A model generated the notes under the pieces. That model did no database searches. It saw nothing but the letters and a program-made list of their open reading frames with translations, and had not been told where the DNA came from. The translations under genes and the position numbers were made by a program. Source: Pardosa pseudoannulata (lineage: Eukaryota; Arthropoda; Arachnida; Araneae; Lycosidae). Taken from it: 64,000 nt of DNA. The stretch covers positions 94,180,046-94,244,045 of the forward strand of contig CM063507.1 of assembly GCA_032207245.1 (NCBI GenBank). Reading direction: 5' to 3'. This document shows, in pieces, positions 57,401 to 64,000 of the stretch. Position 1 is the first letter of the stretch, and the number at the start of each line of letters is the position of its first letter.

Positions 57401-60400
57401 TTTCTTGGCTTTGTTTACAACAGACCTTTAGTTGCAGTGTCCTGCTCTTAAGTAACCCAAGAGCATGATTCCAAAGTTCATTTGATAGTTTCCTGAGGAA
57501 TATCAGAATCTGTGATCCAAATGAATGGTTTGATCCGTAAGTTAACTTTTTTAAAGGTTGTCTTATAGTAATAATATAAAATAATTATAGTAATATAGTT
57601 GTCTTATAGTAGTAAGTGTATACAGATCCTCTGACGGGCTCTTGCATTGAGGGGGGGGGTAGCACTGTTGAGCTAGTTACTACCTATATAAAGTTCTTCT
57701 GTGGTTAAAGCCCTCCTTCCCTTTTGTTATGTTTGTGAAGCAATAGATTTCCTCACCTGTGTTCAGGGTTTTGGGGAATTATTCCTGTTCTTACCCAAAC
57801 TGGCATATTGAAGAATAAAGAATAGTCTTGAAAATAAAAAAAAAATGAAAATAAAAAGTAGATTAAGTACATTAAACAGAATTTTTTTTGCAAAAATTAC
57901 TGAAAAGGAATGTTTTGTGTATTGAACTTTATTTTAGCTTAGCAAGTCACAAGACGAATACCCTGATCACGAAAACTTTGAGGCACAAAATTTTATACAG
58001 TATGATCTTATATACACACAATTAGTATGAAATATAATAACAATCGACATCTTATTTTATTGAAATAGATATTTTATCAGATTTCCTTGATTTATATAAT
58101 TTTGATGTGAAAGATTCAAATCTCTTTAAAAGAATTAAAAATTAAAAATACTTATTTTTTGCACTTGAAGAATTTTTGTTGTTGAATCAGTATTTAGACT
58201 GACAAATACAAGAAAATATGGAAGCTTGTGTTCATATGGATAACATAAAGCATTTGAATCTACAAATGTAATTATTTTAATTGGCCTTCTTGCATGATTT
58301 TCTTTTCTTCGCAAACTCGTCTAATGGTTTTAACCCACTGAATGGACGCGTCGACGGGGGTTCGACAGCGAATTCCTGTTCGAAAACGGACCTGTCGACC
58401 CCTTCTCGTTCGCACTCGTATAACTCGTATCGCACACTTTTGAGGAAAAAAAATATTGCAAAGCGATAATAAATGAAAGAAACTAATTTTGAATAACGGA
58501 ACTCCTTTACCTTGCAGGGAAAATAATTTAAAAGTAGCCTGACAACTTTTAAACCGGCAACTCTAGTATGGTACTGTAAGTTCCGTCTGGAATTTACGAA
58601 AAGGGTGACTGTTTTGAAAGGGAAAAAGGTGGGGAGGGTGGCCGGTGGATGGGTTAAGAAAGGGAGAGGGGTTGATGGATGATAATTCACTAGTTTTATA
58701 TTTCTAATTTATTTTTGGATTCTAATTCAATAGTTTTATATTTGTAAACAGGGATGAAAAATGAAATAAAATAATGGTGAAATGTTCCCTAATTTAATGT
58801 TATGATTTTTATCTGAATGTAGTTATTTTATTTGCTTTCTTTTTGTTATACATTGGGAAGAGGGGGGCAAAAAATGGATTGGATCCTGGAAAAGAAGTAT
58901 CTTAGTTGGGCCCTGTTAGACGAAAACAACGTGTATTGTTTGCCTTTTATAGAAATACTTTTTTATGCGTCTTCATTTTTTTCTTGAATATTTAAGATAC
59001 TTTGATATAACTTTTATTACAAAAAAAACCTGTTATTATGTAAATGAAAAATATTTAATTATTAGTGAAGTCAAAATTTTGAAAAGTATAATAAGTAACT
59101 TTTTATTGACAACTTTACTATTTTGCTTGGAAGATGGATGTTTTTAATTACTTTGAACAACTGTTACATTACTTCAAAACTTTTTCCACATACTTTGCAA
59201 CAAAATATAGAAATTTATTACATCACATGACACACACTTAATGATTACAATTGAGAATTAAAATTTTTAGATATTTTTACTACTTAATTATTTTAGATAT
59301 TCTACTTAACTTTTTAATGCATTATTTCGAATAATTTCAAAAATAGTTTTAAGGATCAAGATATAAAGCTGCAATATTGGTTGTGGAAATCAAGCTGGTC
59401 TCCACATGGGTTGATTATTATAAAACTTATTTCACATCTTGAAGACTTCCTATTAATCCACAAAACTTGTTAGCAATATGCTACTTTTTTATTTACGTTT
59501 TTGTATTACTTCCCAACCTAAGGTCTAATTAAACTAGGCATGCCCAACCCACGGCCCATAGGCCGCATGTGGCCCATTTAAAAACTTTTTGTGACCCAAT
59601 TGAAGTTTTCAACTGTATATAGCTTTAATCATTTTGACTATATACAATTGAAACATAGAATTTTAGTTAATTTTTCTAGTAATAAATATCACATATTATA
59701 TACATTAAGACTTAATAGAAACTAACGTAAACCTGGTCTTTGAATAGGGTTGGACTGGTTACGTTGAAATTTGAGTGTTCTAGAATATTCTGTTGCACGT
59801 GCTCTGTCCGACCAGCCAGTGGAAGTTGTATGGAAATAAAGTTATAAATTATATTTATGGCTATTGTGATGTTATAATTAATTGTAAAGGAATAATTAAT
59901 TTATTGTTTATTTAGAAAACGCAAGCTAACAATGCGTTTGAAATTCTAACCTCGAAAAAGAACATTCGATGTATAAAACAGTACAGTAGTAATATAAGTG
60001 AACTTTCGGATGATCAATGGCTTCTAGATTTATGTTTTTTAACAGAAAAACTGAAATATGAAACTGAATGAACTAAATCAAAAGTTACAGGGTGAAAATA
60101 AATGAATGAAAACAAACGAAAAACTATGCATATTTTGAATATTGCATGATAATAAAGTATTTTGAATAATTTGTTATTTTATTTCTATGTGTGTGGCCCA
60201 CCAACCGTTTTGGGTTGGGCACCCCTGAATTAAACTGTGAACTTTTGTGCATTTTAAATAAAAAGAAAAGGATTTTACAAAACAATTAAAATACGAATAC
60301 ATGAATGATAGCAAGAAGTAAAAATCAGCACATGGGGAATATCAAAACATGAAGGTTAGTTACCCCAACTGCCATATGACTAAACTCAGAGGAAATCCAC

Positions 60401-60943
60401 TTTTGTACTGCTACTGGTCATTACTCACCTCCCCAAGACAGATTTACAATACCTTTCCTCGCCCTCCACTGATAAGCTGGTCAAAAGAACTTTTTCCCCT
60501 CAACAGAGTCCAAAACTGTCCCGTACCCCTAGTTAGGAGCATATGTCTCGGCTTTTTCCAAAAAAATTAATCAGAAAAAAGTTCACTGTCAGTTCCTAGG
60601 GATTAATGTCATCTGGATAAAAGATACACTGTCTATTCCCAGGAACTGATGTTGTGCTCAATGTGTGAAAGAGTAAATTACTGGTTTTGAACCAAACTTT
60701 GGGGGAAATATCTATTTAATAGTTTTATTTCTTTTACAGAATGTTGAAAAGCAAGAGAAAGAAGCTCAAAGAGAAGCTTTATTGGCAAAACATCCCCATC
60801 CAATTAAAGTTATTATTTTTATTTATTTATTTTTATGTGTTTGTTTATGTGGTGAATTAAAAAAAAATATGAGGTGTAAATATCAATTTATATATATCCA
60901 GTATTTCAATATTTTCAGTTTCAACCTGTTATTTAGATATTAA
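41976..60943 (+). CDS. Arg/Ser-rich protein with U1/matrin-type C2H2 zinc finger (5' end not found)
   Basis: Five exons (41976-42042, 42276-42359, 50017-50726, 53832-53900, 60740-60943) join in phase to 378 codons including the stop. Visible residues 1-66 are acidic and proline-containing (FVPIPKMVDTVDITAENDE, then a possible SUMO site IKKE at 56-59). Residues about 85-200 are rich in Arg, Ser and Lys with short RS runs (SSSSRSRSRNRHRRKK). The C-terminal part has one zinc finger, Cys286-x2-Cys289-x12-His302-x5-His308 (ending HLKGKKH), of the U1/matrin type that binds RNA or double-stranded RNA, followed by a basic-acidic helix (NVEKQEKEAQREALLAKHPH). RS domain plus this finger suggests a nuclear RNA-processing factor; that is inference, and no gene name is recognised. 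There is no ATG: the first exon begins in phase 0, compatible with cyclin H exon 9. Confidence 0.82.
42043..42275 (+). other. Intron between visible exons 1 and 2 of the zinc-finger gene
   Basis: A short 233-base GT-AG intron without features. Confidence 0.75.
42276..42359 (+). CDS. Zinc-finger/RS gene, second visible exon
   Basis: Acceptor atttag, donor gtaaga at 42360, phase 1 in and out. It encodes EIQEVPFVPIPKMVDTVD followed by ITAENDELNI. Confidence 0.8.
42801..43501 (-). mobile_element. Solo LTR of a retrotransposon
   Basis: A 701-bp block starting TGTGAAGCCT and ending AGTCTTCACA, flanked by a 4-bp duplication gtat (42797-42800 and 43502-43505). On the minus strand it has a TATA box (gtataaaaagcc, about 43200) and, further on, an AATAAA (about 42883), the order expected of an LTR. 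No internal region remains. Confidence 0.8.
43648..44838. repeat. Tandem duplication of a 507-bp segment
   Basis: Copy 1 is 43648-44154 and copy 2 is 44155 to about 44838. Both begin taaagaagtaatggtgatg and end cttatagtaagagta. They are nearly identical apart from a SINE-A insertion in copy 2, a 2-base gap and a few substitutions, so the duplication is recent. Confidence 0.95.
44236..44399 (-). mobile_element. Young SINE-A in the second tandem copy
   Basis: The full element lies on the minus strand: its head (gccgaacgatggccgaatgg) is at the right and its ctccaaaccaaa tail at the left. A 14-bp duplication (gtgtaaagacttag, 44222-44235 and 44400-44413) flanks it, and the uninterrupted target site is kept in copy 1 near 43716-43729. 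CpG sites are intact. Confidence 0.95.
44915..46704. mobile_element. R3-related repeat, older copy, split by a hAT-like element
   Basis: Starts actagcaagtgtgcccatgc and ends acagacagacac...tatatatagac. It shares with R3 the words tgacgtcacattgctaga, tgcgataaatt and aataacatgaaacgct. Related units repeat inside (46300 and 46430). The element at 45207-45934 interrupts it. Confidence 0.6.
45207..45934. mobile_element. hAT-like MITE (CAGGCTTGCAA ends)
   Basis: Left end caggcttgcaattcc and right end, inverted, caggcttgcaactgc, with atattg repeated at both flanks (45201-45206 and 45935-45940). Repeats of tagtcactttt and tcacttttctcacctttt lie near both ends. Non-coding. Confidence 0.75.
46985..47375 (-). 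mobile_element. CpG-rich block, possible LTR-like sequence
   Basis: 47125-47375 is dense in CpG. On the minus strand a TATA-like tataagcgggta (about 47225) is followed by an AATAAA (about 47035), as in an LTR. Ends and target duplication are not identified. A 93-residue open frame on the plus strand (46985-47266) resembles nothing recognised. Confidence 0.35.
47561..47610. repeat. Perfect 22-bp-arm hairpin with 6-base loop
   Basis: Bases 47561-47582 are the exact reverse complement of 47589-47610; the loop is tttact. It sits in the non-coding part of the Tigger element. Confidence 0.92.
47715..47911 (+). mobile_element. SINE-A nested in the Tigger element
   Basis: Flanked by a 12-bp duplication aggagaggctct (47703-47714 and 47912-47923). 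The head is gggctgaacgatgggc, the B-box-like part gggtttgagtccc, and the body runs through agcagtaggtcctgg. The tail after gtgctcccaact includes about 25 extra bases. Confidence 0.9.
47957..48169 (-). pseudogene. Tigger transposase N-terminal DNA-binding fragment
   Basis: The 70-residue frame contains SKKAKLLDMINKGKSY, then VNESTVQYIKK, the CENP-B/Psq-type helix-turn-helix pattern of Tigger and jerky-like proteins (K-LD-I--G-S---VA--Y-VNESTV--IKK). It is truncated after this domain, so no functional transposase remains. Confidence 0.8.
48680..48960 (-). pseudogene. Degenerate coding-like segment of unknown origin
   Basis: One minus-strand frame reads through with two stops and contains GTSHLFNIRNASVYQPSFQC and, further on, MRINQDQQCYEARANSEYLR. 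The amino-acid composition looks more protein-like than the surrounding AT-rich frames. No family is recognised; it may be a relic of an unidentified gene or transposon. Confidence 0.25.
49108..49863. mobile_element. hAT-type MITE (CATGGTTTCC family), copy 3
   Basis: The same element as at 8228 and 10106, inserted in a TA-rich site with flanks tatatata and tgtatata (7 of 8 equal). Confidence 0.85.
50017..50726 (+). CDS. Zinc-finger/RS gene, large Arg/Ser-rich exon
   Basis: Acceptor atttag, donor gtaaga at 50727. A 710-base open exon without any stop encodes PPINIKKERVTPEPP, a Ser/Asp/Lys-rich part, RS clusters (SRKRSSSRKRRYRKRSSSSR) and GDYYCK, which carries the first zinc-finger cysteine. 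Other frames across it are also open because of AGA/AGT/GAT repetition, but only this frame matches both neighbouring exon phases. Confidence 0.92.
51011..51392 (+). mobile_element. LTR-like block 1 embedded in TA repeats
   Basis: Unique, GC-richer sequence from aggaatttagtgcagc to gaaccctaca, with TA-repeat on both sides, an internal series of gagtagg / taaacac words and T-rich late part. Start aggaa and end taca recall block 2. No coding content. Classification is tentative. Confidence 0.4.
51973..52400 (+). mobile_element. LTR-like block 2 embedded in TA repeats
   Basis: Runs from aggaaaattctcagg to gtctcattaca between TA repeats. It contains an AATAAA (about 52321) followed by GT/T-rich sequence, as in R-U5 of an LTR. 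Ends and duplication are ambiguous because of the TA flanks. Confidence 0.45.
52422..53193. mobile_element. hAT-like element (GGGATGCAACGG ends)
   Basis: Left end gggatgcaacggatg and right end, inverted, agggatgcaatggtt. Sub-terminal ggccaga / ggccgga words occur on both sides. The interior is AT-rich without transposase. Flanking TA repeats hide any duplication. Confidence 0.65.
53832..53900 (+). CDS. Zinc-finger/RS gene, zinc-finger exon
   Basis: Acceptor tctttag, donor gtaagt at 53901, phase 0 in and out. It encodes VCNVSANNELTYESHLKGKK then HIK: the second Cys and both His of the finger. Confidence 0.9.
55173..56048 (+). mobile_element. 5'-truncated non-LTR retrotransposon (LINE) with RNase H region
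   Basis: Flanked by a 14-bp duplication ataatctgtaatta (55159-55172 and 56049-56062). Plus-strand frames first encode the reverse transcriptase C-terminal end (GCIKTTPTAAIELLLGLLPL) and later an RNase H end (MGIQGNKHADFLARKGSS), as in I/R1/jockey-like LINEs with RNase H. At least one frameshift separates them. The 3' end is an (attc)n tail. Confidence 0.88.
57195..57480 (+). pseudogene. Older fragment of the same LINE family
   Basis: Collinear with 55790-56010: gggattgtgagcttctctc, gagctgcagga, ctgcttagatttgcttcagc and tgcagtgtcctgctctt correspond to the LINE 3' end, with more substitutions. No (attc)n tail. Confidence 0.75.
58277..58436 (-). CDS. Possible terminal exon of an unknown minus-strand gene
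   Basis: On the minus strand a T-rich acceptor-like run (ttttttttcctcaaaag) precedes an open segment of 52 codons and a TAA. The peptide starts VRYELYECEREGVDRSVFEQ and ends LDEFAKKRKSCKKAN. The block is CpG-rich in AT-rich surroundings and uses varied codons, as real coding DNA does. No family is recognised and no companion exon is found upstream (to the right). It could also be a processed pseudogene piece or a domesticated transposon fragment. Confidence 0.35.
59536..60227 (+). mobile_element. hAT transposon remnant (GGGTGCCCAACCC ends)
   Basis: Ends aggcatgcccaacccacgg and, inverted, caggggtgcccaaccca, with aattaaact repeated at 59527-59535 and 60228-60236 (8-9 bp). Plus-strand bases near 59990-60070 read ELSDDQWLLDLCFLTEKL, which resembles a conserved segment of ZBED/Charlie-like hAT transposases (WL-DLAFL-D-T). 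Most of the transposase is deleted. Confidence 0.88.
60740..60943 (+). CDS. Zinc-finger/RS gene, last visible exon
   Basis: Acceptor tttacag, phase 0. It encodes NVEKQEKEAQREALLAKHPH and then reads into an AT-rich hydrophobic tail to TAA at 60941-60943. A poly(A) signal follows at 60979, so it may be the terminal exon. Alternatively the real exon ends near 60809 at a weak donor (gttatt) and the tail is intronic. Confidence 0.65.
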   Translation, partial: NVEKQEKEAQREALLAKHPHPIKVIIFIYLFLCVCLCGELKKNMRCKYQFIYIQYFNIFSFNLLFRY

Positions 60944-60978
60944 TATTAATATGCCTGATAGAAATTTAATTTGGTTAG

Positions 60979-60984
60979 AATAAA
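60979..60984 (+). promoter_or_regulatory. Candidate poly(A) signal of the zinc-finger gene
   Basis: AATAAA 36 bases after the stop of the last visible exon. AT-richness makes chance occurrence likely, but the position fits. Confidence 0.4.
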
Positions 60985-61091
60985 ACTCATATTTTATATT
61001 TGTATAAATATATTATTTTAAAACTTTTCTCATTTTATGACAAGGTTTTAATTTAAAATTAAAGACTAACCTCTACAAATTAAACAATTTT

Positions 61092-61316
61092 TTAAAAAGA
61101 ATAAATAATTTGCTTTCTATTTTCATTCAAAACATGTGTAGCAATTAAAGCAGAATCGGAAAATAATTGCTTGGCCAAATTAAATACTTTGGTTTTTAAT
61201 GACCTGGTTTCAGTAATTGTTGGTAGCAGGTACATCAAATTCCATCTAATGGGCAACCAAGAATTAGGCAGTAGAAAATCAAATATCTGGTTAAGAGTTA
61301 TCAAGTTCATTTTCAT
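61092..61316 (-). other. Unassigned 74-residue open frame
   Basis: It contains LLPNSWLPIRWNLMYLLPTI and later FNLAKQLFSDSALIATHVLN, with more varied composition than the usual AT-rich frames here. No family is recognised. It may be a transposon relic. Confidence 0.2.
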
Positions 61317-62299
61317 TCCTCAGGGATGATCTTAAGCTGGCAATCTTGCGAACTGCATTGCAAAACTAGCAGGAAAAAAGTTCCTTCCCATTTAAAGCTA
61401 ACCCCTTTATCATACAGTTTCTATGGCAACTAGAAACTTCTCATTCACGAACACATACACAAAAGTGTACATTTTTACGTATGAAGAATCTTTTTATCTT
61501 GTTATCTCCTGTCACATTTATTTTAGCTCAAGATTCAGTACCATTATTGCAGGCTAGAAATTGTTGAAGATTCAGTTTAGATCTGCTTTAACTCTGTTCT
61601 GTTTTTGCCTGAAAAAAATGCAGAAATTTTATTTAATATTCAATATGCAACTTTAGAAGAAGTATTTACTGATTTTAAGTTTTATTTTTTCTTACTTTTT
61701 ATTTCCTTAAGCCTTGTTTAAGTTAAAGAATTTTTTAAGCATCTCTACACAAGTATTAAAACGTATGGCTTTATCTATTGACCTAAAATTTATATTTTAT
61801 TCAAATTGCCAAGAAATTTAACTTTCCTATGACAATGTTTCATAGTATTGTTACTAAGAGATTATGTTCAAACATTTATGACAATCTCTAAAGATCAATT
61901 AAAAGGAAAGTAAGAACATTGTTAAAATAAACTTATTTATAACTTAAACAAGGGGAATCAGTCAAAAACCATTTTATATGTATATATACTGCTAAAAAAC
62001 AATTAGAGAGGCACATGGTTTTAACAAAATGAGGCAAATACTTACACCAATAAGTAACATAAAATAAATCATACATAATATAAAGCCTAACAGAAAACAG
62101 AAGAAAACTTCATATGCAAATCAAAGTTCATGATGTCAAAAACCAAAAAATGAATATCAGGGCAGAAATCAGGATTGTGCAAAAGCATCTGTTTCACTGC
62201 CTCAACTGTGAAATTCAGTTGTTCAGTTATTTTTTTATTTTATTTTTATAAAAGGTGACTTGAAAATATCTCAACAACATAATTTACCAGAATCCATGG

Positions 62300-63300
62300 C
62301 ATGGTTTATTATAGGCAAACTTTAATCCAGGCAAACACAACGTAGTGTCATAGATGCTGTTGGAGTCGCTAGACTATCGTTCAAGGCTGTGGAATCAATT
62401 TTAAAAAACAGGAAATGTTAGACACCAATTAGGGCAAGGTTGACCACACACCAATATAACTGATCACTTGTATATATTGTTAACAGCTTGTCAAAACAGA
62501 ACAGACAATGCTACTCAGCTGCAAAGACAGTTGCTCTGGACAACAGGATAAAGGATATCCAAACAAACTATGTAATAGGCTTCATCAGGGAGGTCTCTAT
62601 GCACATAGTCAAATGGTCTGCATTCCATTGAAATCATGCCTCTGTGCAGCTCGAAGAAGATGGGCTGCTGAATATCAAGATTGGGAGCAACAGGATTGGA
62701 GCCAAGTGCTGTTTATGGACGAGTCCCAATTCAGTCTGAAGTGTGACACCCAATGTGTTTTGGTATGGAGGGAAATGGACACTTGAAATAACCCTGCATT
62801 GATTTGTGAAAGGTAATGATACAAATGATATAATATGAGGTGGAATCAGTATAGAGGGATGTACAGACCTGCCTGTCATTCAGAATGGTACTTTGACAGT
62901 CCGGAGGTATGCAGACGAGATAATGAGACCTCATGCCCTAGCTTATGCTACAGCTGTTGGAGATTCCTTTGTTTTCCAGCAGGATAATGCCAGACTACAT
63001 GCAGCTCGTATTGTGGAGAACATGCTTGAAGCTGAAACAGTACAACGTATGGAATGGCCAGTATGCTCTCCTGCCCTCAATCCATTCAAGCATGTTTGGG
63101 CCACTCTCAGATGATGCATTACTGCAAGATCAAGGCTTCCTTTTACTCTGAAACTTGGAGATTGCACTTCTTGAGGAGTGGAATAGTATTCCTCAAAGTG
63201 TTATCAATAACATCTCACATCCATGGAAAACAGGCATGTAGCAGTCTTAGCTGTTCAAGGAGACCATATGTCATATTAAAAATCTTGCGTCATTTCTAAA
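62300..63300 (+). pseudogene. Tc1-like transposase pseudogene
   Basis: Plus-strand frames carry the conserved blocks of Tc1 transposases in order: an N-terminal helix-turn-helix relic (about 62340-62470), VLFMDESQFSL (about 62707-62740), a VRRYADEIMRPHALAYA block (62896-62950), VFQQDNARLHAARI (62970-63012) and CSPALNPFKHVWATLR (63066-63112). Stops and frameshifts break it (for example after WREMDT at 62786). The third catalytic residue, Glu in NPIEH, is Lys here. Terminal inverted repeats were not located. Confidence 0.85.
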
Positions 63301-63499
63301 CAATACTTTTTTTTATCTTTTACATGTAACCAAATTGTTGCCCTAAATAATATTTTCAAAGAATTAAAGCTGAATTTCAAATTTTTGTATATATATATAT
63401 TTTTTATATTGCATTTTTCTGTATTGTATACTATCCATTTTATTCCAATACGTGGCTGTCTTGCATGGTTTTCTTAACTTCTTTGCTTGCTCCCTTATT

Positions 63500-63614
63500 T
63501 ATTCCAGCAGTGTATATTTATTTTTCTCTGATTCCTTGATTAAGAAGTTCTTCTGCTTAAACGTTTATTACATGGTGTCTTGAATAACTTCTTAAATGGG
63601 TTTGGGTTTCACTG
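63500..63614. mobile_element. Right end of a pogo-like MITE
   Basis: aataacttcttaaatggg, then gggtttcactg followed by TA matches the right terminus of the element at 20903-21658. The internal ttaagaagtt motif recurs at 63540. The left boundary is not found. Confidence 0.5.
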
Positions 63615-64000
63615 TATCATCAAACCTTATGCATCAGTGTTAAAAAGTATGGATTTCACAATTTTTACAGTGCTTGATCTCCAAAATAAGCATAACATCA
63701 TATTGCAAACTCATATTTTTTCTTTTCTATTTACATTTTATTATACAATTTAATCTTGAATATCTTAAATAATTAAGAAATTAAAACCAATTGTTTTCAT
63801 AATTATGAGTATTGTGTAAACATTTATGTACTATTGTTTATGTAGATATTGTTTATGATATATTATAGATATATTTGTCTATTATTCATTTTTTTTGGGG
63901 GGGAGGGGAATTATATTCCATTCAATTCACTGTTTCTCTGTAGTTAAATTATTCTTTTCTCTTTTCCAAAATACTTTCTACCTCTCCAACTCTGTTTCTA

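Larger units (their letters stand above)
53901..60739 (+). other. Intron 4 of the zinc-finger gene
   Basis: 6.8 kb with a truncated LINE (55173-56048), an older LINE fragment (57195-57480), a minus-strand exon-like block (58277-58436) and a hAT element (59536-60227). The stretches 53901-55158 and 56063-57190 are AT-rich without recognisable features. Confidence 0.8.
60985..64000. other. Region downstream of the zinc-finger gene
   Basis: It contains an unassigned minus-strand open frame (61092-61316), a Tc1-like pseudogene (62300-63300) and a pogo-like right end (63590-63614). The rest is AT-rich and unassigned. Confidence 0.7.

Overview
This is a window of an AT-rich animal nuclear genome: two multi-exon plus-strand genes with GT-AG introns, packed with decayed transposable elements. 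The BEL/Pao retrotransposon piece (with its characteristic C-terminal region), the many hAT, piggyBac, pogo/Tigger and Tc1 relics and the tRNA-derived SINEs suggest an invertebrate, most likely an arthropod and perhaps a chelicerate; the species cannot be fixed from sequence alone.

The left half (about 3.9-35.0 kb) is one complete gene for cyclin H, the cyclin of the CDK-activating kinase and of TFIIH. Ten coding exons join in phase to 1002 nt (333 residues plus stop). The ATG at 3988 follows a splice acceptor, so at least one non-coding exon lies upstream, possibly inside 1-316. A poly(A) signal follows the stop.

The right half (41.98-60.98 kb) holds five in-phase exons of a second plus-strand gene: an acidic/proline N-terminal part, a large Arg/Ser-rich exon, and a U1/matrin-type C2H2 zinc finger split between two exons. 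No start codon is visible. Its first visible exon enters in phase 0, the same phase in which cyclin H exon 9 ends, so either the true 5' exons are unseen or hidden near the assembly gap, or a cyclin H/zinc-finger read-through isoform exists. Both proteins would act in the nucleus, in transcription and probably in RNA processing.

Introns and intergenic DNA are mostly mobile elements: at least six copies of one tRNA-derived SINE (here SINE-A), a second tRNA-headed repeat (SINE-B/R2), five TTAA-flanked piggyBac-type elements (two with transposase remnants), several hAT-type elements with 8-bp duplications, a Tigger element, pogo-like elements, a Tc1 pseudogene, a solo LTR, an internally deleted BEL/Pao element and a 5'-truncated LINE. 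Insertions are nested, and target-site duplications give their order. Three near-perfect long hairpins with tiny loops (575-646, 28484-28544, 47561-47610) have no explanation in the annotated elements. A CpG-rich exon-like block on the minus strand (58277-58436) may belong to a third gene. A 100-N gap lies at 36501-36600.
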